A stretch of DNA of 58,173 nt, taken from positions 1-58,173 of the IMG/VR virus record IMGVR_UViG_3300027741_000073. The stretch is one strand, 5' to 3'. Position numbers and translations under genes: made by a program. Shown in pieces: positions 35,308-44,376 of the stretch; position 1 is the stretch's first letter, and every line of letters begins with the position of its first letter. Below the pieces are notes generated by a model. It searched no databases, was not told where the DNA came from, and worked only from the letters and a program-made list of their open reading frames with translations. Source of the DNA: a virus.

Positions 35308-35991
35308 TTAGATCTTTTCTTTAATAAACATTCTAACTAAGTCACCTACAATATCTGACCTTACGATATCATCTACTGTAAACCTTACAATAGGTATCTC
35401 GATACCTGCGTTCTCACACATCTTGCAAAACTTAAGAATATCTTTACCGTTATTAATGTCTGACTGAGATGCATCACCCATAAGAACCATCTTACTGTTC
35501 TCACCTAGGCGAGTAGTAATAGCTTTAAGTTCTTCAATAGTAATGTTTTGTACCTCATCAACTAAGATAAGGGAATTCTCAAATGATCGTCCTCTGATAG
35601 TTTCAATAGGTTGATACTGGATAGCATCTTTATTAAGTAAGTATTCGTACTTAGTCTGGGTTAATTGTTTTTGTAACACTGTAATCATCGGTAATAACCA
35701 CGGTGATAATTTATCTTTAATATCACCAGGAAAAAATCCTAGTGATCGTCCTGTAGGGACATTACTTCTTGTAAGAATAATATAATCATAGTTACCTGAT
35801 TGGAATAACTGTGCAATCTTTGAGGCTGCACAGTATGTCTTGCCTACTCCAGCAGCGCCTAGCGTAACTGTTATAGGAAAGAATTCAATAGCATCTAACA
35901 AAAGTCCTTGATTCTTTGTTTTAGGTTGGATATGGCAAACACGAGGAGATTTTGTCAACTCGTTTGTTTTCTTACGTTGGTTTCTTTTCAA
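35308..35991 (-). CDS. PhoH-family ATPase
   Basis: PhoH-like P-loop protein of 227 residues: Walker A GAAGVGKT at 45-52, then LTRSNVPTGRSLGFFPGD, FENSLILVDEVQN (Walker B) and KMVLMGDASQSD, the four hallmarks of the family. Its role in phages is uncertain, thought to be RNA metabolism or stress. It is the first gene after the leftward promoter at 35996-36015. Confidence 0.93.
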   Translation of the reverse strand: MKRNQRKKTNELTKSPRVCHIQPKTKNQGLLLDAIEFFPITVTLGAAGVGKTYCAASKIAQLFQSGNYDYIILTRSNVPTGRSLGFFPGDIKDKLSPWLLPMITVLQKQLTQTKYEYLLNKDAIQYQPIETIRGRSFENSLILVDEVQNITIEELKAITTRLGENSKMVLMGDASQSDINNGKDILKFCKMCENAGIEIPIVRFTVDDIVRSDIVGDLVRMFIKEKI

Positions 35992-35995
35992 AGTG

Positions 35996-36015
35996 TTTCC
36001 TATTAGGTACCGATT
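35996..36015 (-). promoter_or_regulatory. Candidate leftward phage promoter before PhoH
   Basis: The minus strand reads AATCGGTACCTAATAGGAAA, matching AGTCGGTACCTAATAGG nearly fully. It lies in the 27-base gap between the endolysin and PhoH genes. It would boost PhoH, nozzle and ejection-protein transcripts. Confidence 0.75.
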
Positions 36016-36018
36016 AAG

Positions 36019-36387
36019 TTATATTAACTCAAAGTGAGGACCATCAAAGAACGATTTAAAGTCCCCACCCCATCTGATGTTAACATTGAGTTCATTGGCG
36101 GCTTGTTTAACAACTACTGCCAGTTTAATATAGTCTTCTTTATCCCAAGATATCTTACCATCTTTCAAAACACCTAAGTCTACAGCACAACCAACTAAGT
36201 GCTTAGAGTTTAGTGTTTGACTTTTACCAGCATCATACAATTCTTGTTGACGTTCCTTTGAACGGAGTCCTTCAAGAACTGTAAAGTCTGCTGTAGTAAG
36301 TTTAATAGCTCGTTTAACGACTCTAATTAGTTTGTCATCAACACCTTTAAGCTTATCTAAAGATTTTTGTGACAGAGTATAGGTCAT
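36019..36387 (-). CDS. Endolysin, M15-family peptidase
   Basis: The 122-residue zinc peptidase of the VanY/L-alanyl-D-glutamate endopeptidase group has zinc-site residues H63 and D70 (SKHLVGCAVDLG) and H118 (DGPHFEL). The length is normal for single-domain phage endolysins. It cleaves peptidoglycan peptide bonds at lysis. No signal peptide, so export depends on the overlapping holin gene. Confidence 0.92.
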   Translation of the reverse strand: MTYTLSQKSLDKLKGVDDKLIRVVKRAIKLTTADFTVLEGLRSKERQQELYDAGKSQTLNSKHLVGCAVDLGVLKDGKISWDKEDYIKLAVVVKQAANELNVNIRWGGDFKSFFDGPHFELI

Positions 36388-36776
36388 TTAGTTACGCCTT
36401 TAAACTTTTCAAAGCTACGTAAACCACCTAAGCCTAACATACCCATCATAAGTTCCCAAAGGTTATTGTCTAATCCGGGGAATGTATACTCAGGTAAAAA
36501 AGCAGTTACAAAGGGGCGTACAAGGTACTGATATGCTAGTGCCAAGCCACATACCCATCCAATAAAGGGTCGCCAACCAGAAACAAAGATTGAAGCGTTT
36601 GCAGCCTCAACTTTATTAATATCTGTCTGAGCAGTCATGTTAGCTAATTCACCAGACTGTTGTAGCTTAATTAATTCAAGCTGTGCCTGAGCCTTTTGAA
36701 CAGGATCAGGTATAATGCGGTCAAGGAGCTTTGTTCCAAGCTCTACCACGCTACCAATTAAAACACTACTTACCAT
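36384..36776 (-). CDS. Holin, 3TM (GTA-holin) family
   Basis: The 130-residue protein has an amphipathic N-terminus (LLDRIIPDPVQKAQAQLELI), hydrophobic segments starting with SGWRPFIGWVCGLALAYQYL at about 66-85, and a C-terminal helix LGLGGLRSFEKF. This is the typical GTA_holin_3TM pattern. It overlaps the endolysin gene by 4 bases and forms the lysis cassette. Confidence 0.88.
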   Translation of the reverse strand: MVSSVLIGSVVELGTKLLDRIIPDPVQKAQAQLELIKLQQSGELANMTAQTDINKVEAANASIFVSGWRPFIGWVCGLALAYQYLVRPFVTAFLPEYTFPGLDNNLWELMMGMLGLGGLRSFEKFKGVTK

Positions 36777-36948
36777 GGCTTAAAAAAGTAAAGATAATTC
36801 CACCCATGCTAGTTAATAGTACGCCACATACCGTAACTAGAATACTCTCTAAGCGTTTAAGCCGAGCATTAATCATCTCATAGCGTAAAGCACAAACTTC
36901 TTCGTGAGAAGAAATACGTGCTTCCGTTGCATCAATTATTGTTGTCAT
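36766..36948 (-). CDS. Small membrane protein, lysis-associated
   Basis: The 60-residue protein has an N-terminal charged helix (SSHEEVCALRYEMINARLKR) followed by one membrane helix (VTVCGVLLTSMGGIIFTFL). The arrangement resembles XhlA/holin-accessory proteins. It overlaps the holin gene by 11 bases. Role: second holin or antiholin, by context. Confidence 0.75.
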   Translation of the reverse strand: MTTIIDATEARISSHEEVCALRYEMINARLKRLESILVTVCGVLLTSMGGIIFTFLSHGK

Positions 36949-36962
36949 TTAATATATCCTGT

Positions 36963-37025
36963 TTAATAAGCCTCAACCGTGAAGCTCATGTTCAAAAATG
37001 GTGTGCGTAGTGGTGTATAGCTCAT
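36963..37025 (-). CDS. Very short ORF, possible tail-protein remnant, 20 aa
   Basis: The 20-codon frame encodes MSYTPLRTPFLNMSFTVEAY in the 111-base gap between the lysis cassette and the long tail gene. I recall near-identical N-termini in tail proteins of uncultured aquatic phages. It may be a truncated leftover or leader peptide. No strong ribosome-binding site. Confidence 0.3.
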   Translation of the reverse strand: MSYTPLRTPFLNMSFTVEAY

Positions 37026-37059
37026 GGTGTGTTCTTTCTATAGTCATGTGTAATCAATG

Positions 37060-39411
37060 TTAGAAAAACACCAAGAAGTTGCCTGTTGCCGTTGCGCTAG
37101 ACGGCGCAGTAAGTATCCATCCTGAGGTAGCGCTATCTTTTATTGAGTGAGTTCCTGCGTACCATGTAGCACCTCCAATAGCATCTGAACGATAAATATT
37201 TAAGTAATCTGAACTTACAATTCCGCTTGCTTTTGAAAGAGAAAAACTAGCGGATCCGTCGGATGAGTCCAGAGTTACTGAGTTTCCAGCAGTTCCGTTT
37301 ACGTTCCAGTTTAGAAATGTATTGGTTGTATTGTACTCAAAATAAAGACTACAAGGAGTTACACTATTGGTAATATTTGTAAACGTGTTTGAGCCATTTA
37401 TCGACGTGGGACCTGTATAAGCAATTTCCAATGTGCAGTTATATGTAGCTCCTCCACCAGTAAAAGTTGGATAACCAAGAAGATTGCCTATTACAATTTT
37501 TCCTGCGGCAGATCCTTGAGTTGTAGTAAAACTAGTACCAGAACCATTTTCAAAAATTGAATTAAACAGTAATGTGCCTCCATTGAAAGTTAAATTTGGT
37601 GTCGTTCCGTTGGCATAAAATTCATTAGATTCCCAAATATAACCATTTAAATCTAACGTGCCTTGATATAAATACGTCTTACTTGTCGACCCCGTCGCCC
37701 CCGTGTTACCAACAATACGCAAAATATTGTTTGGTTTGTTTACCTCAACACTGCCGCGAAAACGTATTCCAAGGGTTGTCAAAGTTTGGGTTTTTCGACC
37801 GGCAAAAATTATTCCGTTTGAAAAACCACTAAAGGTTGTGCCAGTACCGTTAGTCCAATCACCATAAACTGTCGGCGTAGTATTTTCAGTGTTTAAAACA
37901 ATAGTGTCTGTTGTTCTGGCAGACATATCTACTGTACCAATGTTGTAGTTGTAATTCATGGCTATTGCTGTACCAGATGCGGGGTATGTTGCGGGGAATA
38001 CAGCGGTATCTTGCGCAAGAGGAAAATAAATGTAACTTGGTGTACCACCAATTGAACTAGCCCATGCATCAAAGCCACCCCAACCTTGTGAGTAATCAGT
38101 GCCAGCATAATAAACAGTTTTTGGACTATCAAAAGTAATGCCGCTATTTCCCCCACAGTCTCCTAATCTTAGTCCAGATGCTGTAATTCCCGTTATGGCA
38201 ATATCCCTAAAATCAACACTGCTTAAAGTTGAAATGCTTGTTACTGCTATTGACCGCTGAGTTCCAATGGAATTAGAAGCAAACATTATGCGAGCGCCAC
38301 CATTATTATTAAAATCGCCGTTAACATTTAATGTATTGATGGTTGCGTTTCCATAAAAAGTAAATATTTCAACACCATTATAAAACTTATTTGCTGTTAA
38401 AGTATTTATTACTGTATTTGCGCCAAAATATATATTGTTTAAATAATAGGCATTATTAAGATATAATGTGTTAAATGTATTATTTGACGCACCAAAATTT
38501 ATAGAAGTTATACCTGTGCCATTTAAAGTTAAATTGTAATACGTATAAGCATATGCCGGGTTAAAACTACCAATAATGTTTTGCAAATTTATTGTGGAAG
38601 TTCCCGCATTTAATGTGGGTTTAGGGCCGTTACGTAAATCAAGTGGGGAACTAGAATTGGTTAATGTAACAGTTGAACTATTTAAATTTAGTGTTCGTCC
38701 ACTAGCATTATTATCAGAAACCAAAGCGCCAGCGGTTACAGCATAACCTCCAGTGTCAAATGTTCCGTTATTCAATGTAATTGTGCTTGTTGTGCAATCT
38801 AAAGCACTGCCTAATGTCCAAGCACCACCAACGCCATCAAATGTAACGCCGTTAGCAAATGTTTTTCCGTTAGGAGTTATGGTTTTTCCAGTTGATGTGG
38901 CGTTAAATGTGGTTAAACCTGTGTAAGTTTTAGTAAAGCTCGTAGCTGGAAATGAAAGACTACCTGATACTGTTAAGCCAATGCTTGTGCCAGCAAGCGT
39001 CATAGTTCCGTCAAGGCCACTAATTGTTAAATTATTGCAGACCCTTGGCGTGTTTGCCATAGTAATGGTAAACGATGTTGTTCCCAAGTTTGAATTGGCA
39101 TCAAAAAATACGTTATCTGAAGCGGTTGGTACAGATGCGCCAATGGTGGCGGCGCTCATGTTTTGAGATGAAAGTGTAGTGTTTGTGCTTGTGGTAAACA
39201 AATTAGCACCATTGACGGCAGTAATTGTTCCACTAGCAGTGCCTCCGCTGTTAAATAAAGTCATGCCCACAGCAAGTGCAGGACTACCAGTGGTAGTTAA
39301 ACTAAAACCAGTGCGGCTACCAGTAAAAGATACGCCAGAAGCAGCAGACCATTTGGTTGTTTGTGTTGAACCCCAAGTACCTGATCCACCAACCCAATAT
39401 CTATCAGCCAT
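37060..39411 (-). CDS. Beta-helix-like tail fibre/spike protein, 783 aa
   Basis: Begins with RYWVGGSGTWGSTQTTKWS, followed by ASVPTASDNVFFDANSN, a signature of large phage adhesins. The rest consists of repeated short strands rich in Thr, Asn and Ser (LTLNGTGITSINFGASNNTF), consistent with a right-handed beta-helix. Likely a receptor-binding tail protein. Its GC-richer composition than nearby virion genes suggests exchange. Confidence 0.7.
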   Translation of the reverse strand: MADRYWVGGSGTWGSTQTTKWSAASGVSFTGSRTGFSLTTTGSPALAVGMTLFNSGGTASGTITAVNGANLFTTSTNTTLSSQNMSAATIGASVPTASDNVFFDANSNLGTTSFTITMANTPRVCNNLTISGLDGTMTLAGTSIGLTVSGSLSFPATSFTKTYTGLTTFNATSTGKTITPNGKTFANGVTFDGVGGAWTLGSALDCTTSTITLNNGTFDTGGYAVTAGALVSDNNASGRTLNLNSSTVTLTNSSSPLDLRNGPKPTLNAGTSTINLQNIIGSFNPAYAYTYYNLTLNGTGITSINFGASNNTFNTLYLNNAYYLNNIYFGANTVINTLTANKFYNGVEIFTFYGNATINTLNVNGDFNNNGGARIMFASNSIGTQRSIAVTSISTLSSVDFRDIAITGITASGLRLGDCGGNSGITFDSPKTVYYAGTDYSQGWGGFDAWASSIGGTPSYIYFPLAQDTAVFPATYPASGTAIAMNYNYNIGTVDMSARTTDTIVLNTENTTPTVYGDWTNGTGTTFSGFSNGIIFAGRKTQTLTTLGIRFRGSVEVNKPNNILRIVGNTGATGSTSKTYLYQGTLDLNGYIWESNEFYANGTTPNLTFNGGTLLFNSIFENGSGTSFTTTQGSAAGKIVIGNLLGYPTFTGGGATYNCTLEIAYTGPTSINGSNTFTNITNSVTPCSLYFEYNTTNTFLNWNVNGTAGNSVTLDSSDGSASFSLSKASGIVSSDYLNIYRSDAIGGATWYAGTHSIKDSATSGWILTAPSSATATGNFLVFF

Positions 39412-39413
39412 AT

Positions 39414-39617
39414 TTATTCCTTAATTGGAGTAACGTCAGTTACTTCAACATCAATGATATCAGACGGAAGCGCAGTTACTGCGACAATCCAATTATTTAA
39501 ACGCTCTTGTTTTATTGTTTCAATTTCAGTATCCGTGAATGTGTGGTCATTTGGCAAAACAATAGCGTCTGCAAAAGTGCCGTGTTCAGATTCAAAAGAA
39601 AAATCAATTTTTACCAT
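39414..39617 (-). CDS. Conserved small tail-region protein, 67 aa
   Basis: Product MVKIDFSFESEHGTFADAIV, then NDHTFTDTEIETIKQERLNNW. This pattern accompanies fibre genes in several phages as I recall, perhaps as a fibre chaperone or linker. Only two bases separate it from each neighbour. Confidence 0.7.
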   Translation of the reverse strand: MVKIDFSFESEHGTFADAIVLPNDHTFTDTEIETIKQERLNNWIVAVTALPSDIIDVEVTDVTPIKE

Positions 39618-39618
39618 A

Positions 39619-40953
39619 TTAAGCCTGTGTAGTTACAGCAATTGCATCCCAACGACCAGTGCCACTAGCGCCATAAGCGTTATAAACGACACCAACATAA
39701 GTTGTTTTGTTTGCTGTAGTTGTTGTGGGAAGTGTTACGCCAACAGCCGTGTAAGCAGTTAAATCTAAAGCTCTCGCTGTTCCGTTATCAAGAATTCTAA
39801 AAATTAGTTTATTACCGTCTACAGGAGTTCCTGTTGGCGCACTAATGGTCAAAGCCGCCGCTTGTGCAGTCCAGTTGTATTGGTCGTACGCACTAATGTC
39901 TGGCGTTACTGCTGTTGCAGAAGATGTAGTTGTACTGACTCTTGGGTTGACACGTTTGTTTGTTAAGGTTTGTGTGCCTGATAACGTAGCAATTGTGCTA
40001 TCTATTGCAATAGTTACTGCGGAAGAACCGTTAAAACTTGTTCCAGATAAACCAGTGCCAATGGTCAAAGCGTTTGTAGTTGTACCACTACCACCACCGC
40101 TACCACCAGCCGCCCAAGTAGCAGTAGTTCCATTAGAGGTTAGCACATAGCCGTTTGTGCCAATTCCTAATCTTGTTGCGGTATTAGTTCCATTACCAAT
40201 TATCAAATCACCAGTTGATGTAATTGGAGATATGGCATTAAATGCTGCTGACGCTGTTGTTTGTCCCGTACCGCCGTTAGCAACAGGAAGAGCTGTACCA
40301 GAATAACTTAGGGCAAGTGTCCCAGATGTAGTGACAGGACTTCCGCTAACGGATAAAAAACTAGGAGCTGATAACGCAACAGAAGTAACAGTACCGCTAC
40401 CTCCAGTACCATTTGATGCTAATGTAATGCGGCCTTGCTGGTCAACAGTTACGTTTGCGTTTGTGTACGAACCTGGGGTAACAGCAGTATTTGCTAATGC
40501 AAGTGTTGTTGCTGTAGAGCCGTTAAAAGGACCGCCAGATAAGCCAGTACCAGCAGACAATGCCGCAGTAGTTATCCCAGATGTCCCAACAACATATTTA
40601 ACTTGTCCTGTTGAATCAAATGTTCCTTCAGTTGTCCATGTGTCATTGGGACTTAAAGTAACTTTTGCAATAGTTCTTGTAGAGGTTCCGTTAAAAAATC
40701 CAATAGTTATTGTTACAGTTGCTGTATCTGTGTTTTGAATGTAAATAGATTTAATTGTTCTACGAGTAGAAGCTGCTGGCGAAGACACTATTGTTGCAGC
40801 CGTTATTCCGTTTAATAGACCATCAGATGAGCCTTCGGTAAAAGTTGTACCGTTGTTATCAGCCCAAGCTACTACATAGTTTGGTTGAGTAGTTGCTGGC
40901 GCAGCAGACATTACTGCTGTAATTGTTTTGTTTGTTGTATCAAGAATTAACAT
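39619..40953 (-). CDS. Tail fibre protein with GGTG repeats, 444 aa
   Basis: Fibre protein rich in Gly, Ser and Thr with modules LSVSGSPVTTSGTLALSYSG and VANGGTGQTTASAAFNAI, plus GNGTNTATRLGIGTNGYVL. These are shared with the neighbouring 712-residue fibre. The C-terminal 90 residues (DKYNWTAQAA-like through GRWDAIAV) are a common fibre head. AAGGAAA precedes the start. Confidence 0.75.
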   Translation of the reverse strand: MLILDTTNKTITAVMSAAPATTQPNYVVAWADNNGTTFTEGSSDGLLNGITAATIVSSPAASTRRTIKSIYIQNTDTATVTITIGFFNGTSTRTIAKVTLSPNDTWTTEGTFDSTGQVKYVVGTSGITTAALSAGTGLSGGPFNGSTATTLALANTAVTPGSYTNANVTVDQQGRITLASNGTGGSGTVTSVALSAPSFLSVSGSPVTTSGTLALSYSGTALPVANGGTGQTTASAAFNAISPITSTGDLIIGNGTNTATRLGIGTNGYVLTSNGTTATWAAGGSGGGSGTTTNALTIGTGLSGTSFNGSSAVTIAIDSTIATLSGTQTLTNKRVNPRVSTTTSSATAVTPDISAYDQYNWTAQAAALTISAPTGTPVDGNKLIFRILDNGTARALDLTAYTAVGVTLPTTTTANKTTYVGVVYNAYGASGTGRWDAIAVTTQA

Positions 40954-40965
40954 GTATTTTCCTTA

Positions 40966-43104
40966 TTAACTGATAAACCAGCCGTAAGCATTTCCTGCGC
41001 CGCTAGAACCACCTCCACCAGAACCATTTGACGCCGCAGTAATTCTTCCCTGTTGGTCAACAATAATGTTTGCGCTAGTATAAGAACCTGCGGTTACTGC
41101 CGTGTTATTTAGTGCAATTGTAACTGCCGAAGAGCCATTAAAACTGCTTCCAGATAAGCCAGTTCCTATGGTTAGTGAGTTTGTGGTTGTGCCACCACCA
41201 CCTGAACTAGCGGCCCAAGTTGGAACACCAGATGCAAGCGTTAAAACATATCCGTTTGTACCAGCATTTAACTTAGATAATGTGTTAGCAGCAGAAGCGT
41301 AAAGAATATCTCCTGTTGCGTAAGTTGTTAAATTTGTGCCGCCATTGGCAATCGCAACAGTTCCTGTTACGTTAGCTGCTGTACCTGTTGTGTTTTGATT
41401 AAACGTAGGGAAACTTGTAAGGGATGCTGCGCTGCCATTAGGAGCAAGTACATCAGTGCCAATTACCAAGCCAAGGTTTGTTCTAGCACCTGACGCAGTA
41501 GATGCTCCTGTACCGCCTCGACTAAGCGCAACAGCTACACCATTCCATGTGGCATTTGTAATAGAACCAGAATAATCAAACGTGTTGGTTGACCAAGATA
41601 CGTTTGCAGGGGTTTGGTCGTGTCTATCCCATGAGCCAGCGGCAGTTGAGTTTAACAACAAAACAACCGTTACATAAGCGCCTGATGGCACAGAAACAAT
41701 CAAAGTTCCTGAGTTGTTGTTAACCGTGATTGCGCCACTAGACTGATTGTTGTTAAACGAAAAAATGGTTCCGTTTGACAAAGTGGTAGCGTTAGGCAAT
41801 TGAATGACCTGACCGCCTGACCCTGTAACGTAATAAACAGGGGTTGACGCAACAGTTAGCGTGATTGTGGACCCTGATGCCGCAACATTTGTAAATCCAT
41901 TGAGGTAAGCGTTTGCGGTAATGTTGTTGTTGGCATCACGCAAAACAACCGAATTAGCACCGTTTGATGCAGTTACGCCTGTGCCTCCGTTTGCTACCGC
42001 TACTGTGCCTGTCACGTTAGCAGCAGTACCCGTAGTATTTTGATTGAACGTAGGAAAGCTTGTAAGACTAGCGGCACTACCGTTAGGGGCTAGCACATCA
42101 GTACCAATTACTAGACCTAAGTTACTACGAGCACCTGAAGCAGTAGTAGCTCCTGTCCCCCCGTTAGCTACAGGAAGCGGAGTACCAGAATAACTTAAAG
42201 CAAGTGTTCCAGAATAATTAACAGGACTACCGCTGACCGTCAAAAAACTAGGTGCTGACAAGCCAACAGAAGTAACTGTGCCACCACCGCCGCTGGTAAT
42301 ATCCATCCAAGTAGTACCTGTGTAAACTCGCATTAAATTAAAAATACTGTTAAAATAAAGAGCACCTGTAATTATAGGATCACCATCATTGTTTACTGTA
42401 GGATTAGATGTCTTTTCACCTAAATAACGATCATCAAAATTATCGTAAGTTGCATATGTAGCGTCACGAGCAGCTTCAGCACCTGCTCTAGCTATACCAG
42501 CAGCTGTATTAGCAGTTTGTGCAGCAGTAGCTGAAGTAGCAGCGTTAGATGCTTGAGTAGTTGCTGTTGAGGCAGATGTACCCGCAGATGTTGCGCTATT
42601 AGTTGCACTAGTTGCTTGTGTAGTTGCAATTGAAGCAGAGTTACTTGCAGACGTTGCTGAAGTAGAAGCTGAAGAAGAACTATTAGAAGCGTTAGTTGCA
42701 GATGTTGATGCCGATGATGCGCTTGATGCTGCATTAGTTGCAGAAGTTGAGGCACTTGAAGCATTAGTGGTTGCATTAGACGCTTGTGTAGTGGCTATAC
42801 CAGCTTGAGTAGTTGCTGTTGAAGCAGATGCTGTAGCTGATGTTGCACTATTTGAAGCAGATGTTGCTGATGCAGAAGCACTAGTAGCTCTAGTTGAAGC
42901 ATTTGAAGCACTAGTAGAAGCATTTGTAGCACTTGTAGCAGCAGCGGTTTGAGATGTTAAAGCAGCCGCAGCACTAACAGCAGCAGCCGCAGCAGATTCA
43001 GCAGAAAGATTAGAGTAACTTATCGAATCAACAGTATCTAAGTTATCGTATTCACCCCCAGCCGCAAGACTCCCAGTCATTCCTGGGGTTTGTGTATATG
43101 CCAT
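40966..43104 (-). CDS. Tail fibre protein with alanine-rich coiled-coil shaft, 712 aa
   Basis: Residues about 35-200 are Ala/Ser/Thr repeats (SATSASNSATSA style), a trimeric shaft. A conserved fibre segment follows (FDDRYLGEKTSNPTVNNDGD ... GALYFN ... MRVYTGTTW). Two near-identical modules of about 60 residues (near 313-373 and 528-588) carry NLGLVIGTDVLAPNGSAASL and FNQNTTGTAANVTGTVA. The C-terminus is Gly-rich. Probably a side fibre; receptor unknown. Confidence 0.78.
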   Translation of the reverse strand: MAYTQTPGMTGSLAAGGEYDNLDTVDSISYSNLSAESAAAAAVSAAAALTSQTAAATSATNASTSASNASTRATSASASATSASNSATSATASASTATTQAGIATTQASNATTNASSASTSATNAASSASSASTSATNASNSSSSASTSATSASNSASIATTQATSATNSATSAGTSASTATTQASNAATSATAAQTANTAAGIARAGAEAARDATYATYDNFDDRYLGEKTSNPTVNNDGDPIITGALYFNSIFNLMRVYTGTTWMDITSGGGGTVTSVGLSAPSFLTVSGSPVNYSGTLALSYSGTPLPVANGGTGATTASGARSNLGLVIGTDVLAPNGSAASLTSFPTFNQNTTGTAANVTGTVAVANGGTGVTASNGANSVVLRDANNNITANAYLNGFTNVAASGSTITLTVASTPVYYVTGSGGQVIQLPNATTLSNGTIFSFNNNQSSGAITVNNNSGTLIVSVPSGAYVTVVLLLNSTAAGSWDRHDQTPANVSWSTNTFDYSGSITNATWNGVAVALSRGGTGASTASGARTNLGLVIGTDVLAPNGSAASLTSFPTFNQNTTGTAANVTGTVAIANGGTNLTTYATGDILYASAANTLSKLNAGTNGYVLTLASGVPTWAASSGGGGTTTNSLTIGTGLSGSSFNGSSAVTIALNNTAVTAGSYTSANIIVDQQGRITAASNGSGGGGSSGAGNAYGWFIS
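41340..41520 (-). repeat. Fibre module repeat, copy 2
   Basis: Encodes ARTNLGLVIGTDVLAPNG and following residues of the 712-residue fibre. The protein sequence is almost identical to that of 41986-42167, while the DNA differs at many third positions. Confidence 0.8.
41986..42167 (-). repeat. Fibre module repeat, copy 1
   Basis: Encodes ARSNLGLVIGTDVLAPNG and following residues, the partner of 41340-41520. Both end in a VANGGTG-type joint that also occurs in the 444-residue fibre. Confidence 0.8.
42440..43000 (-). repeat. Alanine/serine/threonine codon repeat tract of the fibre shaft
   Basis: Imperfect repeats of Ala/Ser/Thr codons (GCA, GCT, ACT, TCA) that encode the coiled-coil shaft. Units of about seven residues recur with small variations, so the tract is prone to length change by recombination. 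Confidence 0.75.
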
Positions 43105-43113
43105 TATATCCCC

Positions 43114-44025
43114 TTAAATAGTACCAGCAGTATTAAAATTAATTTGTGTATTACCACCAAGTGCGCGACGCATTTTCTCTTCTTTATTTAAAGAGAATAT
43201 TGTTTCAGCAAAACGTTTTTCGTAGCGTTGTTCCATTGATTGATCAAAGAGGTATGCACCTAATTCTTTAAGCGCACCCCATAGTACTAAACGTTCATTG
43301 TTGTCTCTTAACCAGTTAGATACTTCATTACCAGTGTACATTTTAGTTGTTACTGTTGCGTTATATGCTGCTGCCTCTGTAGACGTAGCAAAACATTTTG
43401 TTACACCTGCTGAAGTAGAAAAGTACAAATTAGTTCCAGCAGACGTTACTAATGTAAGGTAAGGCTGGTTAGCATCAGAAAGACCAATAACATAGTTAAC
43501 AGGTATTACGCTATAAAGAGCGTTTAATGCTGGTAACCTACGATAGTAATGAATCTGCAGTTGAGCACCTACAGCTAATTGAGGATGAACATATATTTTA
43601 TTGTCCATCCACATCCAGTTATATACTGAGTACTTCTCACCATAAAGGTCAAAGAAGGTACGCTTGTCAGTGATTTCATTAAACACTTTACTTACGTTAG
43701 ACGGGTATGTTGAGTATGATGTGCCTGTATTTGCTTGAGCAATAGTTCTTAAAAAAATAAATTGAGTTAAGTCTTCAGGCATATCAAAAGAAGTATAAGC
43801 ATTACCATAAGGCAAACCTAAACTATTTTCTCCTATATTATCAGCTGAAGTAACTGTATACTCTATTACTGATTCTAGCGGAGGTATTCTTAATTGACGA
43901 TAACATTCATCAGCAGAGTAAGATAGGCAATCTTGAATAACGCTGTCGGGAATAGTTTGTACTTCTGGTTTATTAGACCAGTCTCTTACTTTAGCGACGA
44001 TAGCGTCGAATCGAGGTGTTGCCAT
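43114..44025 (-). CDS. Head-tail adaptor (SU10 adaptor / tail tubular A-like)
   Basis: The 303-residue protein begins MATPRFDAIVAKVRDWSNKP and has helices PDSVIQDCLSYSADECYRQL, then strand-rich FLRTIAQANTGTS and RTFFDLYGEKYSVYNWMWMD. The pattern matches podovirus adaptors that dock below the portal and recruit the nozzle. Gene position downstream of the capsid gene agrees. Confidence 0.72.
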   Translation of the reverse strand: MATPRFDAIVAKVRDWSNKPEVQTIPDSVIQDCLSYSADECYRQLRIPPLESVIEYTVTSADNIGENSLGLPYGNAYTSFDMPEDLTQFIFLRTIAQANTGTSYSTYPSNVSKVFNEITDKRTFFDLYGEKYSVYNWMWMDNKIYVHPQLAVGAQLQIHYYRRLPALNALYSVIPVNYVIGLSDANQPYLTLVTSAGTNLYFSTSAGVTKCFATSTEAAAYNATVTTKMYTGNEVSNWLRDNNERLVLWGALKELGAYLFDQSMEQRYEKRFAETIFSLNKEEKMRRALGGNTQINFNTAGTI

Positions 44026-44037
44026 ATGTAGTTCTCC

Positions 44038-44361
44038 TTATAAGGCTCGAATATTACTTGTCTTTAGCAATGGGTAATCCAAATCAATAACTTGTTTTAA
44101 TTTTCTTAGATTGAGTGGATCGCCCATAAAGTCGGGTGAATGTACATCTAACCCGTGTTTTGTCAAGATATCGATAGCAACGATATCAGGTATAATAGCG
44201 AATGAGCGATATGTTCTGCCATTAGCAGAAATTGAATCAAGCTCTCGTTGTTGTGCTGCATAATCTTTGTATGCCGCTACGTTTTGTTCTAGTTGGAAAT
44301 CTTTGTCGTCAGTCTTAACTACAAAACTATTTTTATTTCCATCTTGTGATAAAAACCCCAT
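44038..44361 (-). CDS. Hypothetical structural-region protein, 107 aa
   Basis: Between the capsid/head genes and the adaptor. Contains FQLEQNVAAYKDYAAQQREL and a C-terminal TKHGLDVHSPDFMGDPLNLR segment seen in small head-completion or virion-associated proteins. No firm family. Confidence 0.65.
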   Translation of the reverse strand: MGFLSQDGNKNSFVVKTDDKDFQLEQNVAAYKDYAAQQRELDSISANGRTYRSFAIIPDIVAIDILTKHGLDVHSPDFMGDPLNLRKLKQVIDLDYPLLKTSNIRAL

Positions 44362-44376
44362 TGTGTCCCTTTAAAT

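Noticed and set aside
39845-40738. Long plus-strand open frames across the fibre genes.
   Set aside because: They are antisense to the 444-residue fibre and reflect its biased Gly/Thr codons; no ribosome-binding sites or sensible composition.
42440-43000. CRISPR-like array in the repeat tract.
   Set aside because: The repeats are short codon repeats inside an open fibre gene, without regular spacers.
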